Notes: generated from the sequence alone by a model not told the origin. Shown: positions 26,693 to 35,946, counted from the first letter of the stretch. The stretch: DNA of 64,000 bases from Bacillota bacterium (GCA_023400985.1 JAEXEN010000029.1:122341-186340), one strand, 5' to 3'. A program made the numbers and translations.

Positions 26693-27589
26693 ATGGCGAA
26701 AATCGTAGAATGCGTGCCCAACATCAGCGAGGGCAGGGACCTTAAGATCGTGGAAAAGGTCGTGGACGAGGTAAGGAATACTTTGGGCGTGGCGCTGCTC
26801 GACTATTCGAGCGACGCGAGCCATAACAGAAGCGTCATCACCTTCACGGGAAGCCCCGAGGGTGTGGCCGAGGCGGCGGTAAAGATCGCGAAAAAGGCGG
26901 CTGAGCTCATCGATTTGACGAAGCACACCGGCGAGCACCCCCGTATGGGCGCGGTGGACGTGATACCGTTCATCCCCATCAAGGAAATGAGCGTCGAGGA
27001 GTGCGTGGAGCTGTCGAAAGCCGTCGGCAAACGCGTTTATGAGGAAGCGGGGATACCGGTGTTCCTTTACGAAGCCTCGGCAAGCGCGCCGCACAGGGAG
27101 AACCTCGCCGCCATCCGCAAGGGCCAGTTCGAGGGCATGGCCGAAAAGGTGAAGGACCCGCAATGGACGCCGGATTTCGGCGGCGCGCACATCCATCCCA
27201 CGGCGGGCGTTGTGGCGGTGGGCACGCGCATGCCGCTTATCGCGTTCAACATCAACCTCTCCACAAGCGATGTAACTATCGCCAACGACATCGCCAAGAT
27301 CATCCGCCGCTCGTCGGGCGGTTTAGATTGCGTAAAGGCCATGGGCGTGCTTTTGGAGGACAGGAACGTCGCGCAGGTATCCATCAATATGACCAATTAT
27401 AAAAAGACGCCGCTCTATCGCGTGGTGGAGTTCGTACGCTTCGAGGCGGCGCGTTACGGCGTTCACGTTATCGGCACCGAGATGATAGGCCTTTCGCCCA
27501 TGCGCGCGCTCGTCGATTCCGCCGAGTATTATCTCCAGATCGAAAAATTCGACGCCGACAGGCAGGTATTAGAGAATTATCTGCTGTAG
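26693..27589 (+). CDS. ftcD: Glutamate formimidoyltransferase
   Basis: 298 residues. It transfers the formimino group of formiminoglutamate to tetrahydrofolate. MAKIVECVPNISEGRD at the N-terminus, HTGEHPRMGAVDVIPFIPI and KAMGVLLEDRNVAQVSINMTNY are diagnostic. This is the transferase half only; the cyclodeaminase is a separate gene (fchA) in the same operon. ATG at 26693 is 7 bases from AAAGGAG; the ATG at 26687 sits too close to it and overlaps the hutU stop. Confidence 0.95.
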   Translation: MAKIVECVPNISEGRDLKIVEKVVDEVRNTLGVALLDYSSDASHNRSVITFTGSPEGVAEAAVKIAKKAAELIDLTKHTGEHPRMGAVDVIPFIPIKEMSVEECVELSKAVGKRVYEEAGIPVFLYEASASAPHRENLAAIRKGQFEGMAEKVKDPQWTPDFGGAHIHPTAGVVAVGTRMPLIAFNINLSTSDVTIANDIAKIIRRSSGGLDCVKAMGVLLEDRNVAQVSINMTNYKKTPLYRVVEFVRFEAARYGVHVIGTEMIGLSPMRALVDSAEYYLQIEKFDADRQVLENYLL

Positions 27590-27594
27590 CTGTA

Positions 27595-27613
27595 GGGCGG
27601 ATATTATCCGCCC
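27595..27613 (+). other. Intercistronic hairpin between ftcD and hutI
   Basis: GGGCGGAT and ATCCGCCC pair around ATT. There is no T-run, so it is more likely an mRNA-stabilising or processing hairpin than a terminator. Confidence 0.5.
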
Positions 27614-27640
27614 GCGTATTCGATGGAAAGGAGCCCCAAC

Positions 27641-28870
27641 ATGTTCCTCATCACAAACATCGGTAAACTGCAAACCCCCATCGGCACAGAAGCCGCAGGC
27701 GGGGAAAAACAGGCGCAAAATCGCGTGTACAAAAACGCGAGCGTGCTTATCGACGCGGATACCATCGTTGAAGTTGCGGAAAACGGCGCGTGCCCGAACT
27801 GTCCAAACGATACGGAAACGCTCGACGCAAAAGGCCGCCTCGTAACGCCGGGGCTTATCGATTCGCATACCCACCTCGTGTTTGGTGGCTGGCGCGCGCA
27901 TGAGATACCCCTTAAGCTCAAGGGAGCGTCGTACCTCGAAATATTACAGGCGGGCGGCGGCATTTTGGATACGGTCCGCCATACTCGACAGACCGGCGAG
28001 GACGAACTGTTCCGCCGTTCCATGGGCTTTTTAAACGAGATGCTCGCGTTGGGCGTGACGACCGCGGAAGTGAAAAGCGGCTACGGGCTCGATCTCGAAA
28101 CGGAATGTAAGCAGCTTCGGGTGGCGCGAAGGCTTCAAAACGAGCACCCCATGGATGTGGTGAGCACTTTCCTGGGCGCGCATGCCATACCGCCGGAGTA
28201 TACAAATAACGCGGACGCCTACGTGACGCTTGTGTGCGAAGAGATGCTGCCCAAAATCAAACGGGAAAACCTTGCGGAATTTTGCGACGTGTTCTGCGAG
28301 CGGGGCGTATTTAGCGCCGGGCAGAGCAGGCGCGTGCTCTGTACGGCAAAAGCGCTCGGTTTCGGGCTCAAGATCCACGCGGACGAGATCGAGGAGCTGG
28401 GCGGCTCGGCGCTCGCGGGCGAGCTTCACGCCGTCACGGCGGAGCATTTGATCGCCACGGGGCAAAAGGGCATACGCGCTTTGAAAGAAGGCGGCGTCAT
28501 CGCGTGCTTGCTGCCGCAGACCTCGTTTTATCTCAACAAAAACTTCGCCGCGGCGCGGGAGATGATAGCTGCGGGCGTCCCCGTGGCGGTCGCGTCGGAC
28601 TTTAACCCGGGCTCGTGCCCCTCGCTCAATCTGCAGCTTTCCATAAATCTCGCGTATCTCCGGTATCGCATGACCCCCGAGGAGATATTGACTGCCGTAA
28701 CGCTCAACGCGGCTTGCGCCGTGGGGCGGGGGAAACGTCTCGGCACGATCGAGCCGGGAAAACAGGCAGACCTTACCATATGGGACACGGATTCGTTTGA
28801 AATGCTCTGCTACCGCATGGGCAGCAACCAGACCGCTACCGTTATCAAAGCAGGAGGAAAAGTAAAATGA
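27641..28870 (+). CDS. hutI: Imidazolonepropionase
   Basis: 409-residue metal-dependent amidohydrolase that opens the imidazolone ring to formiminoglutamate. Metal ligands are seen in GLIDSHTHLVFGG (His-x-His), in a central LKIHADEIEELGG and in VASDFNPGSCPS. Length normal. ATG at 27641 is placed by AAAGGAG and 7 bases. It ends in an ATGA overlap with fchA, so the two are translationally coupled. Confidence 0.95.
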   Translation: MFLITNIGKLQTPIGTEAAGGEKQAQNRVYKNASVLIDADTIVEVAENGACPNCPNDTETLDAKGRLVTPGLIDSHTHLVFGGWRAHEIPLKLKGASYLEILQAGGGILDTVRHTRQTGEDELFRRSMGFLNEMLALGVTTAEVKSGYGLDLETECKQLRVARRLQNEHPMDVVSTFLGAHAIPPEYTNNADAYVTLVCEEMLPKIKRENLAEFCDVFCERGVFSAGQSRRVLCTAKALGFGLKIHADEIEELGGSALAGELHAVTAEHLIATGQKGIRALKEGGVIACLLPQTSFYLNKNFAAAREMIAAGVPVAVASDFNPGSCPSLNLQLSINLAYLRYRMTPEEILTAVTLNAACAVGRGKRLGTIEPGKQADLTIWDTDSFEMLCYRMGSNQTATVIKAGGKVK

Positions 28871-29493
28871 AGCTCATCGAAATGAAGATCAACGGCTATA
28901 TGGAATTGCTCGCAAGCTCCGCGCCCGCGCCGGGCGGCGGAAGCGCCAGCGCGCTTTCGGGCGCGCAGGGCGCGGGTTTGACCGCCATGGTGGCGGCGCT
29001 CACCATAGGGAAAAAGAAATACCTTGACGATCAGCCCCTTTGCGAAAGGGTGGAAGCCGAAGCGGGCGCTTTATCAAAGAAGTTCTTAAAGCAGGTGGAC
29101 GAGGATACGGCGGCGTTCAACCTTGTTTCCTCCGCGTTTAAGCTGCCGAAAGAAACCGATGCAGAAAAAGCGCTGCGAGGTAGGGAAATCGCAAGCGCGA
29201 CCCTCGTCGCCACAAAGGTTCCCTTTGCCACGATGGAGCTTTCTCTCGAGGGCTTGAGGCTTACGGCAACGCTCGTGGGGCATTCTAATACCAACTGCGC
29301 ATCGGACCTCGGCGTAGCCGCACTCGGCCTGAACGCCTGCATGAAGGGCGCGTGGCTCAATGTTCTGATCAATCTGAGCGGCTTAAGCAGCGAAGAGACC
29401 GCGCGGGAGTTCACTTTAAAGGGGAAAAACATGCTCTCGGAAGCCGAAAGGCTTGAAAAGGAAATACTCGACGGGATCGGGCTGAACGCCTGA
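28867..29493 (+). CDS. fchA: Formimidoyltetrahydrofolate cyclodeaminase
   Basis: 208 residues. It closes 5-formimino-tetrahydrofolate to methenyl-tetrahydrofolate with release of ammonia. APAPGGGSASALSGAQGAGLTAMVA is the family signature and the helical remainder fits. It overlaps hutI by 4 bases after a GGAGGAAAAGT box, and it supplies the activity missing from the single-domain ftcD. Confidence 0.93.
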   Translation: MKLIEMKINGYMELLASSAPAPGGGSASALSGAQGAGLTAMVAALTIGKKKYLDDQPLCERVEAEAGALSKKFLKQVDEDTAAFNLVSSAFKLPKETDAEKALRGREIASATLVATKVPFATMELSLEGLRLTATLVGHSNTNCASDLGVAALGLNACMKGAWLNVLINLSGLSSEETAREFTLKGKNMLSEAERLEKEILDGIGLNA

Positions 29494-29523
29494 TCTCGTG
29501 CGCCTGCAAAAAGGAGGCACAGC

Positions 29524-31194
29524 ATGGAACGAAAAACGGATATCGAGATCGCGCAGCAGGCGAAGCTGAAACCCATCTCGGAGGTCGCCGCGGCGCTTAA
29601 GATCGACGAAGAATATGTGGAACCCTACGGGCGCTATAAGGCGAAGATCGACGCGGCGCATCTGCCCAAAAGAGAAAAGCGCGGCAAACTTGTGCTGGTG
29701 ACGGCCATAAGCCCCACGCCCGCAGGGGAAGGGAAAACCACTACCACCGTGGGCTTGGGCGACGCGCTCAACCGCCTCGGTAAAAAAACGGTGATCGCTT
29801 TACGGGAGCCTTCCTTGGGGCCGGTTTTCGGCATCAAGGGCGGCGCGGCGGGCGGAGGCTACGCGCAGGTGGTTCCCATGGAGGATATCAACCTCCATTT
29901 CACGGGGGATTTCCATGCCGTAGGCGCGGCCAACAACCTCCTCGCCGCCATGATCGACAACCACATACAGCAGGGCAACGATCTTTCGATCGACCCGCGC
30001 AGGATCGTATGGAAGCGCTGCCTCGATATGAACGACCGCGCGCTTCGCAAGATCATCTGCGGCCTCGGCGGAAAGCCCAACGGCATGCCGCGCGAGGACG
30101 GTTTCGACATCACCGTAGCGAGCGAGATCATGGCCGTGCTCTGCCTTGCGGAAAACATGGAGGATCTAAAGGCGCGCGTTTCCCGCATCATCTTCGGCTA
30201 CAGCTATAAAGACGAGCCGCTCACGGTGGGGGCCTTAGGCGCGCAAGGTGCGATTTGCGCGCTTTTGAAGGATGCTCTAAAGCCGAATTTGGTGCAGACG
30301 CTGGAAGGAAATCCCGCGTTTATCCACGGCGGGCCGTTTGCCAACATCGCGCATGGCTGCAACTCGGTAGCTGCCACCAAGCTTGCGCTTTCGCTTGGCG
30401 ATTACGCGGTCACGGAGGCGGGCTTCGGCGCGGACCTCGGCGCGGAAAAGTTTATCGATATCAAATGCCGCTATTCGGGCCTTAAGCCGGACGCCGTGGT
30501 GCTGGTAGCCACGGTGCGTGCGCTTAAGTCTAACGGCGGCGTGCAAAAGGCACAGCTTCCCGAACCCAACTTGGACGCGCTTCAAAAGGGCTTGCCCAAT
30601 TTGATGCGCCATGTGGAAAACATCCAAACGGTGTTCGGTCTCCCCTGCGCGGTGGCGTTGAACCTCTTCCCGACCGATACGGAGGAGGAAATCGCCCTCG
30701 TCAAAGCGGCCTGTGAGAAGCTGAATGTGCCGGTCGCGGTCTCCGAGGTGTGGGGAAAGGGCTCTTTGGGCGGCGTGGAACTCGCAAAGCATGTGGCCGT
30801 GCTTTGCGAAAAGGAAAGCGTACTCAATTACTGCTACGATCTTTCGGAGAGCATCGCGCAAAAGATCGAGGCAGTCGCAAAAAAGGTGTACCGTGCGGAC
30901 CGCGTCGAGTTTACCGCGGTGGCGCAAAAGCAGTTGAAGGAGATCGAAAAGCTCGGCTTTTCAAACCTCCCCGTATGCATGGCAAAAACACAATACAGTT
31001 TTTCCGACGATCCGGCGCGTTTGGGCGCGCCGAACGGATTTGCCATCACGGTTTCAAACCTTAAGATATGCGCGGGCGCGGGCTTCGTCGTAGCGCTCAC
31101 GGGCGATATCATGACCATGCCCGGCCTCCCCAAGCATCCGGCTGCGCTCGATATCGACGTGGATGACGAGGGCCGCATCACGGGATTGTTTTAA
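29524..31194 (+). CDS. fhs: Formate-tetrahydrofolate ligase
   Basis: 556 residues, normal. The ATP site is SPTPAGEGKTTTTVGLGDAL, with REPSLGPVFGIKGGAAGGGYAQVVPMEDINLHF following. It interconverts formate plus THF plus ATP with 10-formyl-THF. Placed after fchA in the hut operon it probably runs in reverse, making ATP and formate from the histidine-derived one-carbon unit (inference; a FolD activity is also needed and is not in the window). AAGGAGGCACAGC before ATG. Confidence 0.96.
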   Translation: MERKTDIEIAQQAKLKPISEVAAALKIDEEYVEPYGRYKAKIDAAHLPKREKRGKLVLVTAISPTPAGEGKTTTTVGLGDALNRLGKKTVIALREPSLGPVFGIKGGAAGGGYAQVVPMEDINLHFTGDFHAVGAANNLLAAMIDNHIQQGNDLSIDPRRIVWKRCLDMNDRALRKIICGLGGKPNGMPREDGFDITVASEIMAVLCLAENMEDLKARVSRIIFGYSYKDEPLTVGALGAQGAICALLKDALKPNLVQTLEGNPAFIHGGPFANIAHGCNSVAATKLALSLGDYAVTEAGFGADLGAEKFIDIKCRYSGLKPDAVVLVATVRALKSNGGVQKAQLPEPNLDALQKGLPNLMRHVENIQTVFGLPCAVALNLFPTDTEEEIALVKAACEKLNVPVAVSEVWGKGSLGGVELAKHVAVLCEKESVLNYCYDLSESIAQKIEAVAKKVYRADRVEFTAVAQKQLKEIEKLGFSNLPVCMAKTQYSFSDDPARLGAPNGFAITVSNLKICAGAGFVVALTGDIMTMPGLPKHPAALDIDVDDEGRITGLF

Positions 31195-31197
31195 GCG

Positions 31198-31809
31198 ATG
31201 GATATCTTCCGTAAATTAACGCCCGGGCGGTATAAAACGTCGCAATGGGCGGGCGGGACGACCACCGAGCTTTTCATATGGCCTGTAGGCGCGTCTTACG
31301 AAAAGCGGGATTTTTCGTGGCGGCTGAGCACGGCCAAAGTGGAGCTTTCGGAAAGCGACTTTACGAAGCTCCCGGGCTTCAAAAGGGTGCTGATCCCGCT
31401 GAGCGGCGGCCTTACGCTAAAGCACGGGGGCGAGCCTGTCTTTATGCTCGGACGATACCATGCGCACCGCTTTGACGGGGCGTGGGATACGAAAAGCCGC
31501 GGGTGTGTTATAGACTTCAACCTGATGATGAAAAAGGGGTCCGCCGAAGGCGACGCGGAAGCGGCGGTACTGAAGGACAAGGAAGGTATCTCCCTGATTT
31601 GCGGCGACTTGGGTCCTTCGTGCCGGGATGTTCAAAGGGCCGTATACTGCTTTGAAGGGGAGGTACGCCTTTCTGGCGACCGGCAGTGCCTGACGCTTGC
31701 GGAAAGGGAATTGGCGCTGATACACGGACTGTGGGGGGAGATAAAAATCGAACCGCAAAACGGCAAGCCGGCCGTGATCGTATCGGTAACGATTGGGGCG
31801 TGCATGTAA
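31198..31809 (+). CDS. hutD: HutD/Ves-family protein
   Basis: 203-residue cupin-like protein of the HutD family. YKTSQWAGGTTTELFIWP at the start and FSWRLSTAKVELSESDFTKLPGFKR are the conserved parts. HutD proteins accompany hut genes and are thought to limit or govern flux; their biochemical role is not settled. It starts 4 bases after the fhs stop without a clear ribosome site, so it is probably read by coupling. Confidence 0.9.
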   Translation: MDIFRKLTPGRYKTSQWAGGTTTELFIWPVGASYEKRDFSWRLSTAKVELSESDFTKLPGFKRVLIPLSGGLTLKHGGEPVFMLGRYHAHRFDGAWDTKSRGCVIDFNLMMKKGSAEGDAEAAVLKDKEGISLICGDLGPSCRDVQRAVYCFEGEVRLSGDRQCLTLAERELALIHGLWGEIKIEPQNGKPAVIVSVTIGACM

Positions 31810-31835
31810 AGCTATTAAAAAACGGAAAATAGCAA

Positions 31836-31876
31836 GGGCGTATTGCAAGGAAGCAGCATTGCAATGCGCCTTTTTT
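31836..31876 (+). terminator. Terminator of the hut operon
   Basis: GGCGTATTGCAA pairs with TTGCAATGCGCC (one G-T pair), then TTTTTT (31871-31876). Confidence 0.85.
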
Positions 31877-31901
31877 GCACAAAATAGAAAGCCGATAACG
31901 C

Positions 31902-31931
31902 TTGCCTTAGGCCTTTCGCATCTGGTATAGT
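31902..31931 (+). promoter_or_regulatory. Promoter of the DUF1858-DUF438 pair
   Basis: TTGCCT (31902-31907), 18 bases, TATAGT (31926-31931), 48 bases before the start codon. Confidence 0.55.
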
Positions 31932-31978
31932 ATATCCAAGCAGATTACTTGGAATTAAAAAGGACGGGAGGGATGCCC

Positions 31979-32248
31979 ATGGCGGAGAAAAAGATTGATC
32001 TGAGCCTGACCGTGTACGAACTGTGCAGGGAAAATTCCGAAACGGCGGAAATTTTAAAAAACCTTGGTTTTACCGACATCACAAAGCCGGGCATGCTTCA
32101 AACGGCGGGTCGGTTTATGACCGTTCCCAAAGGGGCGGAGATGAAACATATCGATTTGGCGCTTATCAGACGGGCGTTTGAGGAGCGCGGCTATAAGGTT
32201 ACGGAAGGAGGATCGTATGAGCGAGTTCATCAACAACCGCGAGTATAG
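31979..32248 (+). CDS. DUF1858 protein
   Basis: 89 residues. LSLTVYELCRENSETAEILKNLGF followed by GRFMTVPKGAEMKHID is the DUF1858 pattern, a small helical domain often found beside or fused to DUF438 and hemerythrin proteins. Here it is a separate gene overlapping the DUF438 gene by 32 bases in another frame. GGGAGG lies 7 bases before ATG 31979. Function unknown. Confidence 0.85.
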   Translation: MAEKKIDLSLTVYELCRENSETAEILKNLGFTDITKPGMLQTAGRFMTVPKGAEMKHIDLALIRRAFEERGYKVTEGGSYERVHQQPRV

Positions 32249-33371
32249 GAAAAATGCGCTGAAAAACATTTTAAGGCAGTTGCACGAGGGAAGGGCCGTC
32301 GATGAGGTGAAGGAGCAGTTTTCGGCGGCGTTCGGCGGCGTTTCCGCCGAGGAAATATCCCAGGCGGAGCAGGCGCTTATAAGAGAAGGCCTGCCGGTAA
32401 GCGAGGTGCAGAGGCTGTGCGACGTGCACGCATCGGTATTCAAGGGCTCCATAGAGGATATCCATAAGCCAGTGGAGGAACCCGATATGCCCGGCCATCC
32501 CGTCCATACCCTCAAAGCGGAAAACCGGGCCATAGAGGCGCTTATAGAGGCGATCCGCGACGGCGGTTCAGGCTTGAAGGAAGGGCTCGAAAGGCTGTAC
32601 GAGGGCATCGACATCCATTATAAAAAGAAAGAAAATCTCCTTTTCCCCTACATGGAGAAATACGGCATAACCGCGCCGCCCAAGGTGATGTGGGGTGTGG
32701 ACGACGAGATACGGGAGCTTTTGCGCAGCGCGCAGGAGGCCGCTTCGCCAAGCGCGGCCGAGCCGGCGTTCACGAAGGCTCTCGATATGATCTTTAAGGA
32801 AGAAAATATCCTGCTCCCCATCCTTTTAGAAAACCTGACGGACGACGAATGGAAGAAGTCGGCGGAGGAGAGCGCTGAATTCGGGTATTGCCTGATCGAT
32901 AACGTGCCCGCGTGGGAGCCCGCGCAAAAGGCGGAGCAAAGCGCGTCGCATGCGCAAGCGCCCGCGGGCGGGATACATCTCCCCACCGGCTCATTTACCG
33001 CAAAGGAGCTTGAGCGGATATTCAATACGCTGCCCGTCGATATCACCTTCGTGGGCAAGGACGATCTCGTGCATTATTTTTCGCAGAGCAACGAGCGCAT
33101 CTTCCCGCGTACGACCGCTGTCATCGGCCGAAACGTATCCGATTGCCATCCGCCCGCGAGCGTGCATGTGGTGGAAAAGCTCGTGGGGGATTTTAAGAGC
33201 GGTGCAAAGGACAGCGAGGATTTCTACATCCGCATGAAGGACAAATACATCCTCATCCGCTACTTTGCCGTGCGCGGCGAGGACGGAGAATACATGGGCG
33301 TGCTCGAGGTAACGCAAAACATAGCGCCCCTGCAGGCGATCTCGGGGGAGAAAAGGCTCTTGTCGGAGTGA
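32217..33371 (+). CDS. DUF438-hemerythrin-PAS protein
   Basis: 384 residues. The N-terminal DUF438 part (about 1-75) is followed by a hemerythrin/HHE cation-binding region (about 100-220) with GHPVHTLKAENRAI, HYKKKENLLFPYMEKYG and EENILLPILLENL, whose His and Glu could hold a di-iron centre. A PAS-type domain follows (about 255-375, LPVDITFVGKDDLVHYF to EYMGVLEVTQNIAP). Likely an oxygen, nitric-oxide or redox sensor (inference). The start at 32217 has GAAGGAGGATCGT upstream and lies inside the DUF1858 gene. Confidence 0.9.
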   Translation: MSEFINNREYRKNALKNILRQLHEGRAVDEVKEQFSAAFGGVSAEEISQAEQALIREGLPVSEVQRLCDVHASVFKGSIEDIHKPVEEPDMPGHPVHTLKAENRAIEALIEAIRDGGSGLKEGLERLYEGIDIHYKKKENLLFPYMEKYGITAPPKVMWGVDDEIRELLRSAQEAASPSAAEPAFTKALDMIFKEENILLPILLENLTDDEWKKSAEESAEFGYCLIDNVPAWEPAQKAEQSASHAQAPAGGIHLPTGSFTAKELERIFNTLPVDITFVGKDDLVHYFSQSNERIFPRTTAVIGRNVSDCHPPASVHVVEKLVGDFKSGAKDSEDFYIRMKDKYILIRYFAVRGEDGEYMGVLEVTQNIAPLQAISGEKRLLSE

Positions 33372-33387
33372 TAGATGAAAAATAAAG

Positions 33388-33420
33388 TGCGGTCGTTTCG
33401 GGGTTTCCGAAACGGCCGCA
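33388..33420 (+). terminator. Stem-loop after the DUF438 gene
   Basis: TGCGGTCGTTTCGG pairs with CCGAAACGGCCGCA around GGTTT, followed by a weakly T-rich TTCATAATAT. Confidence 0.6.
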
Positions 33421-33449
33421 TTCATAATATCTTACTTTTCCGCCGCGGC

Positions 33450-33638
33450 CCTAAGCATACCGGAGCCTAATCGAACCCGCCTGCGCCGCACGATTTGGCC
33501 GGTTTCTGCGTTGTCGTCGGCCGGAATAGCACCACTATGCCTTTCTCTTCCGCCTTGAAACCGACTCAAATCGTGCGGCCGTGCTCTGAAGGCGGTTGCA
33601 TGGCCGACCAGGTTCGCTTAGGCTCCGGTATGCCTAAG
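33450..33638. repeat. 189-bp element with 28-bp inverted ends reaching into the ABC-F gene
   Basis: The left end (33450-33477, CCTAAGCATACCGG...) and the right end (33611-33638) match as inverted copies at 25 of 28 positions. A second pair inside is CACGATTTGGCCGGTTTC and GAAACCGACTCAAATCGTG. No gene lies within. The right end supplies the last six codons and the stop of the ABC-F gene. Confidence 0.7.
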
Positions 33639-35231
33639 CCTTATGACCTCCGGGTCATCCAAATACTCGTCGAAGCTTTCGCGCCGGTCGATGATCGAAT
33701 TGGGCAAAAGCTCTATGATGCGGTTGGCTACGGTTTGGATCACCTGATGGTCGTGCGAGGCAAACAGCATCACGCCCGTGAACGCCGTCATGCCCTCGTT
33801 GAGCGCGGTGATGGCCTCGAGGTCGAGATGATTGGTGGGATCGTTCAAAATAAGCACGTTTGCGCCGGAGAGCATAAGCTTGGCGAGCATGCAGCGCTGC
33901 TTTTCGCCGCCCGAAAGAACCTTGGCCTGCTTCAACGCATCCTCGCCCGAGAACAAAAGCCGGCCGAGCCAGCCGCGTATGGTGGTCTCGTACTGGTCGC
34001 GCGAGTATTGGCGGAGCCAGTCCACAAGGTTTAAATCCACGTTATCGAAATAGGCGGAGTTATCGGAAGGCATATACGCCTGCGTGGTGGTGACGCCCCA
34101 TTTTATGCTGCCCGCATCCGGCTCCGTTTCCTCCATGAGTATTTCAAACAGCGTCGTGCGCGCAAGCTCGTCCTCGCCTACAAAGACGAGCTTGTCCCCC
34201 GGCTGCACCGTGAAGCTTACGTTGTCGAGCACCTTGCGGCCGCCGACGGTCTTTGTTATGCCGCTCACCATAACGATGTCGTTTCCCACCTCGCGGTCGG
34301 GCTTGAAGCTGATGAACGGATAGCGGCGCGAGGATGGCGCAAAGTTATCCATCTGCAGATTGTCGAGCATCTTTTTGCGCGAAGTGGCCTGCTTGGACTT
34401 CGCCGCGTTGGCGCTGAAGCGCTGTATGAACTCCTGCAGCTCTTTTATTTTTTGCTCGTTGAGCTTTCGCTTGTCGCGCTCCTGCCGCGCGGCGAGCTGC
34501 GTGTATTCGTACCAGAAATCGTAATTGCCCACGTACATCTGTATCTTGCCGTAATCGATATCCACGATGTGCGTACAGACCTTGTTGAGAAAATGCCGGT
34601 CGTGCGAAACAACGATCACGGTATTCGGAAAATCCAATAGGAATTCCTCAAGCCATTTTACCGCGTACAGGTCGAGGTTATTGGTGGGCTCGTCGAGAAG
34701 CAGAATATCCGGCTTTTTGAAAAGCGCCTGCGCTAAAAGCACCTTCACCTTGCGCGGCCCGTCGAGCTCGGCCATTTTCATCTGGTGGTATTCGCCCGTC
34801 ACGCCGAGGCCGTTCAAGATGGTCTCCGCGTCCGATTCGGCGTTCCAGCCGTCGAGTTCGCTGAACTCTCCCTCAAGCTCCGCGAGGCGTATGCCGTCCG
34901 CATCGTCAAAGTCCGGCTTGTTGTAGAGCGCATCCTTCAATTGGATGATCTCATAGAGCCGCGGATGGCCCATGATGACGGTCGTAAGCGCGGTGAATTC
35001 GTCAAAAGCGTAATGATCCTGCCGTAAGACCGTGATGCGCTCGTTGGGGGTCACGTTCACCGTACCGCTGCCCGGTTCGAGCTCGCCCGATAAAATGCGG
35101 AGGAACGTGGATTTTCCCGTGCCGTTCGCGCCGATGAGGCCGTAGCAGTTGCCGGGCGTGAACTGTATATCCACGTTTTGAAACAGCGGCTTTCCGCCGA
35201 ATTGAAGGGAAATTCCCTGTGTGCTGATCAT
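33618..35231 (-). CDS. ABC-F family ATPase (YkpA/YbiT type)
   Basis: 537 residues with two ABC domains joined by a charged linker (QERDKRKLNEQKIKELQEF), no membrane part; ABC-F proteins act on the ribosome. Domain 1 has an ordinary Walker A (GANGTGKST), a signature-like ELDGPRKVKVLLAQAL and LLLDEPTNNLD with VSHDRHF. Domain 2 has an altered Walker A, GEDELARTT, where Arg replaces the catalytic Lys, but keeps LSGGEKQR and DPTNHLD. The C-terminal RLRHTGA comes from the adjacent inverted-repeat element. The start at 35231 follows AAGGAACAGGT. Confidence 0.9.
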   Translation of the reverse strand: MISTQGISLQFGGKPLFQNVDIQFTPGNCYGLIGANGTGKSTFLRILSGELEPGSGTVNVTPNERITVLRQDHYAFDEFTALTTVIMGHPRLYEIIQLKDALYNKPDFDDADGIRLAELEGEFSELDGWNAESDAETILNGLGVTGEYHQMKMAELDGPRKVKVLLAQALFKKPDILLLDEPTNNLDLYAVKWLEEFLLDFPNTVIVVSHDRHFLNKVCTHIVDIDYGKIQMYVGNYDFWYEYTQLAARQERDKRKLNEQKIKELQEFIQRFSANAAKSKQATSRKKMLDNLQMDNFAPSSRRYPFISFKPDREVGNDIVMVSGITKTVGGRKVLDNVSFTVQPGDKLVFVGEDELARTTLFEILMEETEPDAGSIKWGVTTTQAYMPSDNSAYFDNVDLNLVDWLRQYSRDQYETTIRGWLGRLLFSGEDALKQAKVLSGGEKQRCMLAKLMLSGANVLILNDPTNHLDLEAITALNEGMTAFTGVMLFASHDHQVIQTVANRIIELLPNSIIDRRESFDEYLDDPEVIRLRHTGA

Positions 35232-35363
35232 ACCTGTTCCTTACCTTATTATAATCGGCTCATCATACCACATCTATGCTGAATTGCAAAGCTATAGGCG
35301 GAACGGAACCTTCCCCCAAACGGGAACGTTGCATGTATAAGAGGACCGACGGGAGGAAAAACG

Positions 35364-35945
35364 ATGAAGAAAAGTATTCTTTTTGCGCTTAGCATGCTTC
35401 TTTTTGCCGCTGTGGGCTGCGCGGGCACGCAGATACCCGAAGGGACTGCCAAACCACCTGTGCCGACGATAGCGCAAACGTCCGCGAATACACTCGCGGA
35501 TACACTCGCGGACACGCCCATACCCGCGTTTGCGATCGAGCTTAAGGACCTGCCCAATCCGTATTTGCCGAGGGAAGCCGCTAAGAACGGCGATTATGTG
35601 GATGTACATGGGAAGGTGGATAACGCCGCCGAGCTGACGGAATTTTACGAGGCCGTGGATGCGGGAGAAAGCGCCGCGCTCCGCGTCGTACGATATACCA
35701 TAGAGGGCGATGCCATCATCGCGGATGTCGTGTTCGACGGCGATGTGTTCCATTTGACCTGCGATACCACGCGCGACAAGTTCGGTGCGGGGGAGATAAC
35801 GAGAAAAGCATATCTTTACATGCTCGCGTACGAAACGGAAGAATATCAATACATGTATTTGACGAACGATCCCGAGATCACGGACGAGCTTTTTGAAAGC
35901 GGATTTGACGGGTATCTGCTCCTTGTGGAAGGTGTTTCCAAATAG
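35364..35945 (+). CDS. Hypothetical lipoprotein
   Basis: 193 residues. Signal peptide with lipobox FAAVGC (Cys20), a Thr/Pro-rich spacer with a small repeat (NTLADTLADT), then about 140 residues with a beta-rich look and no known motif. Part of the sequence (YHLTCDTTRDKFG-like) resembles DUF4362-type lipoproteins only vaguely. GGGAGGAAAAACG precedes the start. It shares a bidirectional terminator with the convergent symporter gene. Confidence 0.75.
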   Translation: MKKSILFALSMLLFAAVGCAGTQIPEGTAKPPVPTIAQTSANTLADTLADTPIPAFAIELKDLPNPYLPREAAKNGDYVDVHGKVDNAAELTEFYEAVDAGESAALRVVRYTIEGDAIIADVVFDGDVFHLTCDTTRDKFGAGEITRKAYLYMLAYETEEYQYMYLTNDPEITDELFESGFDGYLLLVEGVSK

Positions 35946-35946
35946 C

